Shown here: piece by piece, positions 32,107-42,743 of the stretch
Layout of the letters: the number at the start of each line of letters is the position of its first letter
Position numbering within the stretch: position 1 is the first letter of the stretch
Assembly: GCA_950295325.1 (NCBI GenBank)
Contig: OX485808.1
Span: 14,760,501 to 14,824,500 of the forward strand
DNA: 64,000 bases
Reading direction: 5' to 3'
Source: Polytrichum commune
Lineage: Eukaryota; Streptophyta; Polytrichopsida; Polytrichales; Polytrichaceae
Notes under the pieces: generated by a model
Seen by the model: only the letters and a program-made list of their open reading frames with translations
Databases searched by the model: none
Told to the model about the DNA's origin: nothing
Made by a program: the position numbers and the translations under genes

Positions 32107-34468
32107 GGGTTGCAAATGGAGATAAACGGGTTCATGTTCATATGAGCTTGCAGCTATGATCAACATTTAGTTTTTGAAAACCTTATGTTGCGGGTGGAGT
32201 AAAAATTTGCTCCTATAGATTTATTGTTGATTCGCACCAAATTATCTTCAATAGAATACTTCAAATATCTATTCCCAATTGAGATGTTACGTTGGGTTAC
32301 GATAGCAATCTTCTTGCTCTACACTTGAATCAATGTTTTCACTAAGTGTTGTGAAAATGTACCCTATTATCAAGGATGAAGCATCCCTCTTTCACAATAA
32401 TCTTGGTTGTTGTTGTTGACTAAGGAGATGGAACTAAAATTGTCACTTTTAGTGTTGAGTAGATGTAATGTTATCAAATGGATTCATATTTGATGATTCT
32501 TGATATGTAGCAATTTAAAGGGGATTTCAATGCACCGAAACATGTCATATTTGAATTTTGTTAACAAAATAACGATAAGCTCTTGGTAGACAACCTGAAA
32601 CTAGCGCAAGGTGCCTCATGTTAAAGTGATGAAAAGTCTCATAATCAATATGTGTTTTTTGGGGTGTCCAATCTAGACGGAATTTTAGCATAGTATACCT
32701 TGTTTTCCACTTTGCACCAAGAGCTATCATTACTTTACATGAAGAAAGATGGATGTAATATGTAATAGCATGAGATTCACAAGAAGAAGATGTCAACCCA
32801 AGCAATGTGTTCAATAATGAACCATTGGAGAGGGAAAATAGTTTTAAAACACCCTAGAAAAAGGATACTAATTGGAGGTTGGCGAGAATGAGAGACATTT
32901 CATCCCGAAGCTTGATATGGGTTTGGATCAATATAATGTTGGCCTAGCATGGTAAGAAGGAATGTATTTGATGACACGCATGTATCTAAACACAACCACT
33001 TACTAATATATCAACCATGCAACCAAACACGATCACGTGCCCATGTATCCAAACATTGATGCTTTGATCTCAATAACATACATGCTTGTTACCGTCAAAA
33101 AATCATATGAGTTTGGAATATGAGATTTTCAAAACTAATCTAGGTGCCAAGAGTTGCCTTGCAAACCCTACCAACAATCAATTCAACATGATATCCAACT
33201 CCCACCACATATACTCCATGGTATTAAACTTACTCATCACTAAGTGGAAATTTATCATTCCAAGTTTATGTGCTTCTTTGCCTGAAACAACCATATAATG
33301 TACTTTTATTACATCATCAACCACAAGAAAAATTATGCCATTGTGAGGTGTTATGGACAATTATGGCAATTGATATAGAACATGTTGAAGGATCTAGTGC
33401 GTTAGGATTTAAGCTTGTTCAACAAATTACATGTTCAGAATGGGGTTTGCGATCTTCAACTAGAGATTTTGGAGGTTATAACATTTGAAGGCCTCATTGA
33501 AAGGTCAATATCATTGTGTTTAGCATAGTATTATATCAACTTCTAGAATTTGTGCGCACTTTGCTTTGCAAATTGTGCAATAACATGTTTAGGGGCTACC
33601 TTTGTTTCTATACAATCCTTTCATAAACTCTTTATCATGCTCGGGTTTTCTGTATTTTGCCACCAATTAATTAGACACATAGTCGCAATCTCGAGTTGAG
33701 GATGTAGGTGAATACAAGGTCAAATTCTTTGAATTCTAATAGAGTTATACTTTATTTCAACCAAAGTTTTGGTTGGGAGTTGGTTAATTTGCATACAAAA
33801 CTTTTCATGTTGAGTGCATGCTTGGAGTCAGTGTGGAGGTTTGAACAAAAAACATTGTACATTGGTTTATTTGGGGGCAAACTCGTTTTAGCACCTCTTG
33901 CCATGTCAAGATGGAGTTTGGCCAAAATGTTGGAATGATTGTTGGGGGGGGGGGGGGTCATATTTTATGGCGAATCCAAAAGGCTTGAGCATCATGGTGT
34001 TTTGGTAAACTCATTTATTGTGGATGAAGGGGCACTATACATACTCTTTTAGGTTGAGGGACGATTCACTTAAATTGGGCGCCACCAAAACTAATTCAAG
34101 ATTTTTGATGTCATCTTTGGAGTCAATTCAGCTACAAAAATAAAGAAACATCATACCTTCCCAATGGATGAGTTTACCCAGGCATCACAAAGTGCTATCC
34201 ATATACTAAAGAATCACTAATTGTCAATTTTTGAAAATATGGAGTTCAAGTTGGCAACTCCCTTCCTTTGAATTGGGGCTCATTGTTAAGGAAGAATGGG
34301 CCAAAATTGGCTTAGAGGCTCTCTATCTATCTATCTATCTATCTATGGCACAACTTGAAACTCAATATAATGGTCTAATGAAGAAGCCATCCATGTGCTT
34401 AACTATGTTCAAAGTGATGGGTTGTATGCATGAGGGAGGACTCCTCTAATTCGTGGACAAAAAAAATG
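32107..34468. other. Spacer with no recognised gene
   Basis: The longest frame (32545-32814, minus, 89 codons) shows no motif I know. A 14-base G tract lies at 33944-33957 and a (CTAT)5-6 run near 34321-34345. The stretch 34005-34060 resembles 11850-11900 (ATTATGGATGAAGGGGC-type words), a further relic repeat. Confidence 0.4.
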
Positions 34469-35309
34469 TCATTTACACTACAAAGGTGGTTGTGGTTGTG
34501 GTTTGTCACCATAACCAGCCAAAGTATAAATTTTCTCATTCACAACTGTAGTATGCGAATCCTTGAGATTGTGGTTGATGTTCATAACATTATCAAATAG
34601 TGTGCATTTTCTCTATTAGCCTTGAGAATATAACAGTGGGATGCACAAACCTTGTTGAAGGAAAACCAATTTTAACTTCAAGTCCCAACATCCCATGGTT
34701 TTATCCTAGAGCTCACATTTGGTTAGTATTGTTATGTTCGAGTTGGTTTTTCAAATCACATTGTGCCATTGGATTGAGTCATGGACTTGAGAAGAAATTA
34801 AAGCAATTATTATGAAAGTGTTGGCCTTGAATTATAATATTAAAGTGATGTCCTCCTCAACTTTCTCCTTGGACCTTGGTCTTAACCCCTAAACGATCAA
34901 GCATTCACATTTCATTTTCGGGCATTTTCAGCACCAATGTTGTAAGTTGTTGTTATGTAGCAAATTTTTTATTTTTTAAAAATAAATTAAAATAAAAAAT
35001 AATTTTTTTTCTTGAATTCCAACTATATGGATGTGAAGTAGACTACCATATATTTATGCTATGAACATTTGGAATCAATCGGACTATATTTGCTAAGTCA
35101 ATTGGACATATGAACAAAGCCTTCATCCAGGGAGCTCGAGAAAACTTTGAATTTTTTTATTTCATGACCATTTCGGTCATGCTACAAGTTTTAGAAAATT
35201 GGCAACTTTGTATGGCAACTTTGTCATAAAGGAGCTACTCCCAAAAATTTGGGTTCATTTTAGCAACCTCATATGACATTTGTCACCCTCAAAGTTGGAG
35301 GATACATTT

Positions 35310-35455
35310 CTCACGTGGCGGTGTTTTGCATCCGAGGGGTCCCGCCTCCCCTTGGTGTGGGTGCATTTTCTTGTTTTTAATTCATTTGGTGTTGGCAGGG
35401 TTGGCCTTCTGTCTAAAATTTAAAATAAAATAAAAGAAAGAAAGAAGATGAAGAT
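35310..35455 (+). mobile_element. Retroposon 3'-end, family I (plus copy)
   Basis: CCGAGGGGTCCCGCCTCCCC, GTGTGGGTGCATTTTCTTG, TTTTTAATTCATTTGGTGTT and GGCCTTCTGTCTAAAAT are followed by an A-rich tail (AAAATAAAATAAAAGAAAG). The 3' tail and repeated occurrence indicate an RNA-copied element, either a SINE or the untranslated end of a LINE. Confidence 0.65.
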
Positions 35456-35645
35456 AAAGAAGAAGACATGTGGTCAATTTTGGGAGATTTCCCATGTTTC
35501 AATGGAGCAAGCAACATGTGACCTAAAGTTTTTGCAAATCCATTTGGTCAAGTTGTTGCACAACCGTCACCTTGTCTTAAGGGAAAGACCCCATCCAAAT
35601 TGGCATCATATATGAAAGATATTGGCTCCTACATTTGGGTAGCTC

Positions 35646-35951
35646 ATGGGACCGCCTCCCAAAACAAGCAATGCCAACCTAACAAAACTCATACATGCAT
35701 GCTTGAAGTATGAGGGTTTTATATGTTATTTTGGTCAACATGGTAGTGGGCACTACCTTACATTGGTAGATACCTTTCATCCATGTAGATTGCCACCTAG
35801 TGGGTTGCAAACCCCATCAGAATATCAGGCAGTGACCCATTTTGGGTTGCATGAGTTCTTAAGGGTTAAAGCTCTCTCTTGGTGCCATAAGAACATGAAC
35901 AACCACCCTGAGTATGGTAAACCATGCACAATAGTGGAATTGATGGGGTAG
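35646..35951 (+). CDS. Unassigned open frame of 101 codons inside the family F element
   Basis: This ATG-initiated frame encodes a soluble-looking, histidine- and cysteine-containing peptide (starts MGPPPKTSNANLTKLIH; later FGQHGSGHYLTLVDTFHP). I do not recognise it. It starts just after the retroposon tail and ends just before the right inverted GGTTGTGG end of the element. It may therefore be a captured fragment of a host gene or part of a forgotten transposon gene. No splice signals were established. It could also be chance. Confidence 0.25.
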   Translation: MGPPPKTSNANLTKLIHACLKYEGFICYFGQHGSGHYLTLVDTFHPCRLPPSGLQTPSEYQAVTHFGLHEFLRVKALSWCHKNMNNHPEYGKPCTIVELMG

Positions 35952-36053
35952 AGGGTGGTTGTGGTTGTCATAATTAGCATTGACTATGCATTTTCCATGA
36001 AAATAAAGCTAGAGAAAGTAAACCACAACCACAACCACCCCTATTGTAAATGA

Positions 36054-36842
36054 ACTTTCAATATTTCCTTGAAATTACTCTTTGATAAGATTGTCTCTAT
36101 AGGTGCCACTAGCAATGAGCCATGATGTACTTCTAGATCTTTAGACTAGAGATGGCACTCCATGTTGTGGCTTCTCTTCAAATGGGGGCAATCTCCTAAA
36201 TCGTGGTTTGGATGGGTTTACACTATGTCCAAGGCCAAAGAAACTCCCAAATACATCACTCCTATTGGTCGGGAGCAAAAAGTTTGCACCCAAGAAGTGG
36301 CATTATTGTGGCACTTGAAATAATTAAGTGGCACTAATGTGGTACCATTTTTCCTCCAAATCTTAGACAAGAAAATACACTTAGCCCCACTCAAGAAAGC
36401 ACTCGTCCTAGTTTGAAAAACCATTTCAATCTTAGGTCCGATTTTTAGTCCGAAAGTAAGACAAACTCCTTCACTGAATAGGGAGGAATCTATCCAATCT
36501 AACTAGTCTCATTTCTCACACCTTTCTTGCTCGTTCTTCTATGGGGATGTTGCCACCCTTGCTTAGTAGAAGTACTCATGCTGCAAATGACACCTCTAGA
36601 GATTGTTGAACGGCTACTCATTTCTTGACTATACCACCAAATTCGGAAGAAACACTATCATAAACAATAAGCCGAGGTTTTCTCAGGCGGTCAAAGAATA
36701 ACACGACTACCTCATTGGGAATTATAAATTTTGTTGGTCGCAAGTTTGGTGGTAGTGAGGCAAACCTAAAGCGGTCGCTCTGGCAAAAGGTGATGGCGGT
36801 CAATGAATGGAGGGCCCATAATGCTTTGGTCTCCATCTCTAA
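36054..36842. other. Spacer with a possible relic Harbinger-type end
   Basis: Near 36213, GGGTTTACACTATGTCCAAG resembles the terminal repeat of the element at 27361, but no partner end was found. No gene recognised. Confidence 0.35.
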
Positions 36843-36989
36843 GAGCATCCCCACCAGACCGGGCACCGCCCCGGACATAATTGCACCGGTGGCACCCCGG
36901 GCATAGTGTGGGTTTACCCGACGTATTGTTGGAGCCCACTAGCTCGGGTACATGCCCCTCTTCGAGGCCGGCCCCCGCCCGGTATTACC

Positions 36990-37080
36990 CCCTTGCCCGA
37001 TTCCATTAGCCTTGCCCGATGTCTTGCCCGGATACCGATTCCGTGCCCGATGTGTTGCCCGATTCCCTACCCGATCCCTT
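36990..37080 (+). repeat. Subterminal array of TTGCCCGAT-like motifs
   Basis: Within 90 bp there are six to seven copies of a short word, TTGCCCGAT and close variants (TGCCCGAT, TACCCGAT, TTGCCCGGAT). Similar words TACCCGA (twice) and TGCCCGG occur near the other end of the same transposon (39980-40025). Such subterminal arrays often bind transposase or its partner protein; here that is an inference. Confidence 0.7.
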
Positions 37081-38685
37081 TCGGTTCTCCGCCTGGAAAT
37101 ATACTAAAATCCCTCGTTAACTAATTCACTGATTAACTAATTCATCTCCATTGCTCGTGTGCTTCCAAAGCCAATAGTGGACTTGCAATGCTTCTACCGT
37201 GGGTTACTAGCAGCTTAGGCAGAAAATACACAATGAGTTTTCTCAAGAACTCTTGAAATAGGAGTTCAAAGACCTTGGGTGTTGCCTACTCAAGTTAGCA
37301 ACTATCATCTTATCTAAATTCCCTACTAACTTTCGAAAACTAATAATTCCATTCACACCAAAGAGTTATTTAATAAAAAACTAGACAACCAATGATGCAT
37401 GACATTTAGCATCACTAAGCTTTAATGTAGGTGGACCAACATCAACCATGTCCATTCTACACTAATAACCCTAATTCTCATTAAGTTCCCAATGATAAGT
37501 GCAGTTTTCCAAGTAGTATCCAAGTGAAAAAGAATGTATTTTAGATGTACATAACATAGATGAAAGGAATTTTAGCATTAACTTACCTCTATAATATGAT
37601 ACAACGGAGATTCTAAATGTCGCATTATCGAGCATTGTACTCATATAAAAGAGGGAGTTTTGAAATTAAAAAATTGGGTCTTGCAAAAAATGTGTCGTAA
37701 TATTGAGGGTGTCATATTAACGAGGTTCGACTGTAGAACCCTGGTCTCTCCTTTCTTTTGTGTGCAGTGGTAGGATAAAGGCCGTACGTTGGGTTTGCAC
37801 TACTAAGGTCCACAACCAAAAACTCTCCAGAATGTAGCGATCCTTATTAGTGGAGAGCCAAGAATGTCGCGATCTTTGTACAGAGTGTATTCGGACCACA
37901 TACTTTATACCTCCGAAGTGGTAATTTGTGGCGTCGCAATAATTTGGGACATAGTATAATAGATGATGATGCCCATGAGTTCGGGGCACGGTCTGGTAAA
38001 GGAAGGGAAAAGAAAGGAAAAGAAAAAGTGCCCAATACATGTGAGTGGGGATAACTGCATACACAAAAAACCTTAAAATAATATGAACTCAAAGATTCGA
38101 CACTGTTAGTTGATTCGATACCGAAGGCCACTCTGAAGACCCCGACGCAGTGATCAGGGAGAGTTTTAGGCATGATCGGTTGAGATCCTAGTGTTTGCAA
38201 GTCCAACCGGTTACATCATGTTGACATCCTTAGGGTTCTCCTTCGCTAAACCGGGGTATATTCCTCTCTATACAGTCCTCCAGAAGATATGACTTTGTTA
38301 GATTTTTTCTTCTCGTCTCCAATTATTTCTTCAACTCGAGACAGTGGTTTCAGAAGTTTGAGCGAATTGGCAAGTGTGTGAGCATGCACACAAATTGAAG
38401 TGTTACAATCTCAGCATAAGCCAGGACTCTGCCAATGATTACATGGTCCCATAACCGTCGTCAAAACCCCAAGTTGCAGGTATAAAGGAAAAAATTCATG
38501 GAGCTCCAGGGAGCTGGAGCGTGGCGTGGTTTGTGTTTGTGTTTGTGTTTGAGTTTGTTGACGCCGCGTTTGAAGAGACGTTGCATAATATTGCACATTG
38601 GAATCCAATTAAGACAAATGAATTGCAGACATAAATCAAGAATACAAATACATAATTATGAGCCTAACTCTAACAAATACATAAT

Positions 38686-39923
38686 TCAGATTCTTGAGCC
38701 CTGCAACCATGTGGATGGAGGGGAGATTTGCCTAGGTACAAACTGTTCCCGAATTGCAGGGGTCCAAAACTGGCCAAAGAGTTCATGAGGATCAGCAGAG
38801 AGTCGTCGACGTTGTGATGGGGGAGGGTTAATTGCGAAGTCATTAGGTTGAGAATCTAGGATGGTGGTTGTATCCTCATCACGATCCGAAGCTGGTTGGC
38901 CGAAGTCATTCCCAAAAGCATTTAGATCAGCTACCCTCCTCATGTCTGCAAACAAGTCGGAGGAATCATCCTCACAATCATCATCAGCATCATCTTCTTC
39001 ATTCAAATCTCCTCTAAACCCTAACCCTTGTGTTGGTGCAAGTGCAGGTGCAACAGGCGTGTTGGAGCAGACTCCAAACCGAGGAGGAGCAGGCTCGTTG
39101 GAGGCAGCAACTTCGGCAGCAACCTGTGCCTTGAGCTTTGCAAGCTCTTGGGTCCTGCGGAGGTGGAGCCACTCTCTAGCAAGGTCACAGGTAATGTTCT
39201 TATCCTCTACTGTAAACAAGCTAAAAGCATTTTGTTGAGCAATTTGCTCAACTTTCTTCAATGTAGCTGCAGCAAAGTCAGTTGTAGCTTTTGCATTAGC
39301 GCGCAAAGCTAGCTCCTTCCCCTTACTTTGTGCATGCTCGTTTTTTGCCGACTTAGCACCATGTGGTTTTGTCTGTGCAGGTGGCGATTCGGTGGAGGGA
39401 GCCTGGCCATTCGGAGAAAACAGATCGCGACGATCAACAGGCAGCCCCTCTCTTGAGGGCGGATCAAACCCTCCACCCTTTCGCTTGCCCATAAATATTG
39501 CCGCAAACCTAGGATAGCTCTGTAACAACAACCAGCAATGTTTTAGAACAAATGTCTTCCCACATTTTTGCTTGTACAAGCTCATAGCATCTAATACAAA
39601 ATCATCCTCACTCTTCCCACTCTCATTCAGATCTCTCACTGACTGATAGCAACCACTGAACTTGGCGACAGATTGCTTGATGTCAGACCATTTTGTCTCT
39701 AGAGACCTAGCAGGACGATCAGCTCCTCCCTCGGGTTTGTGTCTAGCATAGTGCGTTGCTACATTGATCCAAAATTGTGCATTCTTCTGCCCTATCTCTC
39801 TCTTGGCATCGGTGGAAGTATGCATAAAACTTCGGCAACACTGTTCTTCCTCCTCCGGGCAAAAGTTCCTGCCCTTCTTGGTCCTCCCACTCGTTGCAGG
39901 CACACCCCCCCCCTTCCTGACAT
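38686..39923 (-). CDS. Myb/SANT-like ORF1 protein of a PIF/Harbinger element (near-intact)
   Basis: This is the only long open frame of the window; it runs open from 40017 to the stop at 38686. The conserved part begins SGRTKKGRNFCPEEEE. A Myb/trihelix-type domain of about 120 residues follows, with FWINVATHYARHK, RSLETKWSDIKQSVAKFSGC and LKHCWLLLQSYPRF, the pattern of plant ORF1 proteins often mislabelled glutathione S-transferase T3-like. Next are a basic, alanine- and lysine-rich helical region, an acidic run (EEDDADDDCEDDSSD) and a tail with SQRRRLSADPHELFGQFW. ORF1 aids transposase in nuclear import and end binding. The best start is the ATG at 39923 (context CCACCATG), but it is out of frame by one because a C/G tract (39905-39913) is 9 bases long; 10 or 7 would restore it. 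No in-frame ATG lies upstream of the domain. Confidence 0.75.
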
Positions 39924-40145
39924 GGTGGAATAAGTCCAAAGTTGGGCTAACTGCCGGATGGCGTTGGCGGGCAGAACACGGTACCCGAGGCCAATATACC
40001 CGAAGAGCTCCTCCCAAATGCCCGGTCCGGCACCCTTTATGGTGTTAGCGTCGACTGGTGGACGTTAGAACTTGGCGTCCTGGGCACCGGATTTCCAGGA
40101 GTGCCGTTCAACTGACTTATACCTCTGCTGGTGGGGACGCTCTAA

Positions 40146-40559
40146 ACAATACATGGTTTGCCTTCCTAATATTAGTGAATTGGTCAAACACAAGTTTGGG
40201 ACTGCATTCAGGTTAGGAAAGCCTGGAGATGGGCTACCTACATGATGCATGAACTCGGTGATGTTAGGACATGTGATTATAACAACCTTGGAAATGAGTT
40301 GTTTTTTGAGAAAGAATCCGGAATAATTTTTCAAAAAATGGAACGTGATACGGCACTTTGTTTGGGATATAACTCTTTGAATCATTTCAATTGAAATAAA
40401 TGATAAGGTGTTTAACCAAGTCCCATGGCATGAATCCAAGATTAAGTACCTCACGTGCACTTTGGTTGCCATGGGTGTGATATTAAGGAGTCCAGAGTGT
40501 ATTCTTCAACAAAATGTAACTTATAGCCCTTCACTCTTTCCCATTTTGATATAGATTAC
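40146..40559. other. Spacer with no recognised gene
   Basis: A 135-codon minus-strand frame overlaps this stretch and the end of the transposon. It crosses the terminal repeat and target duplication, so it is unlikely to be a gene. Confidence 0.4.
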
Positions 40560-40720
40560 TTTTATTATTTGTTTTGTTTTGTAAATTATTGACACAAGAT
40601 GTCCAAAAACCAATGTCAAATGAATTAAGAACCGAGAAAACGCACCCACTTTGAGAGGAGGTTTTGCCCTTTGAGTGAGCCACACCGTCATGGAAAGAGA
40701 ACAAGTGTCAAGACCCTTGT
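40560..40720 (-). mobile_element. Retroposon 3'-end, family I (inverted copy)
   Basis: On the minus strand it reads AAACCTCCTCTCAAAGTGGG, TGCGTTTTCTCGGTTCTTAA, TTCATTTGACATTGG and GACATCTTGTGTCAATAATT, then an A-rich tail (ACAAAACAAAACAAATAATA). Confidence 0.6.
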
Positions 40721-41084
40721 CATGGACAACTCACCAAGTCACATGTCCAGGACCTTACAAACGGTTGTCAAAGACAATTCGCTAACCACCATCACAGAGG
40801 AAGCAAAACAAACTATTGACGATGGAGTTTCCAAATCCACATAATATGTAGGTTGTCACGCCTACACAAGATACCTCTACCCCCCCCCCCCCTCAAGTAT
40901 GGTCAAAATTGTTGAGAAGGGCCTCAGTTGAGAATGGGTTAATCTTGTATACTTTAACTAGTTTGGCCCCTACCGTCCTAGGTCGCTGCACCTATGGATA
41001 TGAATTAATAACCCAAACGAATCCAACCCACACATCCCATGCAACCATGCATGTGCCCGTACGTACCCACCACATGCATATATG

Positions 41085-41086
41085 TC

Positions 41087-41126
<40 letters not shown>
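41085..41126 (+). repeat. (CCCATG)n hexanucleotide microsatellite, 6 perfect units and 1 variant
   Basis: Consecutive CCCATG units, preceded by TCCATG. It sits in a region rich in CATGC words. Confidence 0.95.
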
Positions 41127-42114
41127 TTGATAAGCCCCCCTGACCCGCCATCATGCCCCCATGGAGTGCTTTGAGGGAGAGAGAAAAGCACACATTTTTC
41201 TAATTAAATTGTCTTACTTTGTCATATTTCCCATGCCATGTCACCATCTTAGCCCCATGCCAGGCACCTTCCCATGGCTCCCCCCACCATGCCCATCTTT
41301 TTGCGCTTGTAGTCCTTCATTTTCCACGTTTGTTTCCTCTTTTTTAGGTCACATGTTTGTTTGGGGAAGAATTTTTGGCATGTGGCCCCTCCCCCCCCCC
41401 CCCTTTTTTTTTGCAAAGCTAGTTGAACATGTGTCCATCTTTCATAGACTCCCACCACCACGAGCTAGCTTAGACTTGTGCAATCCCGGCCCATTACGCA
41501 TGTGGTTCACCGCCATTTTGGAATGGTGAAGCAATAGTCTCCCCACCACCACCATGTCTGCCATTATATATATATATATGAATGACTAAGTTGACTTGGC
41601 ATACATAATAAGTTCATCCATAATTAAGGATGTATGTAGTGTTAACATGGATGCGTGATGATAGAGAATTAGTGTAGCATATGACATTATGGAATAAAAC
41701 AAAGTCAACATTGTGATAATGACAACATGTTGCGTGCAAGTGCGTGGTTTAAATTCTTTGTTGGATTACTTTGATGTTAAAACATGTAATATGTATGGGA
41801 GGGAAATGTGTCAACAAGGAGGGAGATTTAGATTGAGCACATCTGCTCACTAGGGTTTCGGGATATAAGAGAGGGAGGTGACATTACGGAGGCTAGGGTG
41901 TAGTATCACTGTGTACCCTTGAGACATTTGTATAATAATATTCCCACGAGTTCCAAACGTGACAGGTGGCACAGTGACATGCATATCTCCATTGGGATGG
42001 GATAACCATTAAGGGCGCAGCCACATCAGCCGGAGTTGAGGGAATGCAATGCAAGGAACCCAAATCTAGAACATCCTCATCCTATCACTCGGAAAACTAG
42101 GGTTAAGTTAGCAT
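41127..42114. other. Spacer with a 13-base C tract
   Basis: The C tract at 41391-41403 is directly followed by nine T. The frames here are biased by this low complexity. A short (TA)n run is near 41566. No gene recognised. Confidence 0.4.
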
Positions 42115-42442
42115 ATCCGATCACTTGAGAGATTCTGCCCCAGATCTGGAGAAGTATGAGGTGGTGCAAATGTTTCCCGTGTAGGAAGATGGAAATCGGG
42201 AGGACTGCGAATTTTTCGGTGATTTTATTTCTTCAATTGAAATTATTATGAATTTTTGAAGCCAACAATATGTCGCAACGTAGTACCAATGTCTAGAGAC
42301 TGTCATAACCGCTCGTTCCTTCTTACTTTAGCACTCGAAACAGGGACATGTGTCATGACTTTATTGGTTTCGGCCTGATCGAAATTATGGCACTCTAGAG
42401 GTTCAGGATGGGATCATGTTTGGGAATAGGAGGTTCGACTAT
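42115..42442 (+). repeat. Dispersed repeat family H, copy 3
   Basis: It matches 12345-12670 and 31745-32106 through CACTTGAGAGATTCTGCCCC, CCCGTGTAGGAAGATGGAAA, TCAATTGAAATTATTATGAA, TACCAATGTCTAGAGACTGT and GGGAATAGGAGGTTCGACTA. Confidence 0.7.
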
Positions 42443-42486
42443 AGCTATGGGACAGAGGATGTGACGATTGGGGGTTGTCCTTGGTT

Positions 42487-42512
42487 GGTGGGGGTGGGGT
42501 GGGGTGGGGGTG
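42487..42512 (+). other. Potential G-quadruplex run
   Basis: GGTGGGGGTGGGGTGGGGTG and a further GGGGGTGG give at least four runs of four or more G separated by single T. This is a strong G4 pattern on the plus strand. Confidence 0.75.
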
Positions 42513-42529
42513 GTCCTCCGTTGGGTGGT

Positions 42530-42743
42530 TTGGTGTGTTGTCCTTGGTGGGTTCGGGTATCTTTGGTTCCTTACACGTGGCGGCGTGGCGCGTGTGAGGG
42601 GCTCTGCCTCTCCTCGAAGTGGGTGTGTCTTTCTTGGTTCTTAATGCATTTGGCGTTGGCACTTTGGCCTTCTGTCTTAAATAAATTAAAAAAAACAACA
42701 ACAACAATAAGAATAATAAGAATAATAATAATAATAATAATAA
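42530..42743 (+). mobile_element. Retroposon 3'-end, family I (plus copy, long tail)
   Basis: GAGGGGCTCTGCCTCTCCTC, GAAGTGGGTGTGTCTTTCTT, GTTCTTAATGCATTTGGCGT and GGCCTTCTGTCTTAAATAAA lead to a tail of A8, (CAA)n, and (AAT)n to 42743. This is the best preserved copy. The G4 run and the family H repeat lie immediately upstream. Confidence 0.7.

Larger units (their letters stand above)
34469..36053. mobile_element. Family F element, long copy (about 1.6 kb) with internal cargo
   Basis: The left end TCATTTACACTACAAAGGTG then GTTGTGGTTGTGGTTT is inverted at the right (AAACCACAACCACAACCACC then CCTATTGTAAATGA). The target duplication is unclear, so the exact boundary and superfamily are uncertain. 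Inside are a segment shared with 18.7 kb (LEKKLKQLL peptide), a retroposon 3' end at about 35.3-35.45 kb and an unassigned open frame at 35646. Extra inverted GTGGTTGTGGTTGT near 35954 suggests nesting. A Pack-MULE-like or hAT MITE is possible. Confidence 0.65.
36843..40142. mobile_element. Harbinger-type transposon of 3,300 bp carrying ORF1 but no visible transposase
   Basis: GAGCATCCCCACCAG at the left and CTGGTGGGGACGCTC at the right form a 15-bp inverted end with one mismatch, and TAA flanks both sides (36840-36842 and 40143-40145). GAGCATC(C/T)CCA-type ends with TAA/TTA sites are typical of plant PIF/Harbinger elements. The minus strand carries an ORF1-type Myb-like protein (38686-39923). 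The 1.8 kb between it and the left end shows no DDE transposase motif in any frame I read. GCCCGA-like motifs cluster near both ends. It is probably a non-autonomous derivative needing a transposase from elsewhere. Confidence 0.85.

Noticed and set aside
37717-38206. Minus-strand frames of 115 and 119 codons as the missing Harbinger transposase
   Set aside because: They contain none of the DDE-region motifs seen in the 29.5-30.1 kb gene and overlap each other in two frames.
38861-40048. Plus-strand frames (94-125 codons) opposite the ORF1 protein
   Set aside because: Shadow frames of the real minus-strand ORF; the sequence is Ser/Ala/Cys rich without a known domain.
40909-41193. Frames rich in Pro-Cys or Gly-Met/Trp-Ala repeats
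   Set aside because: They are translations of the (CCCATG)n microsatellite.
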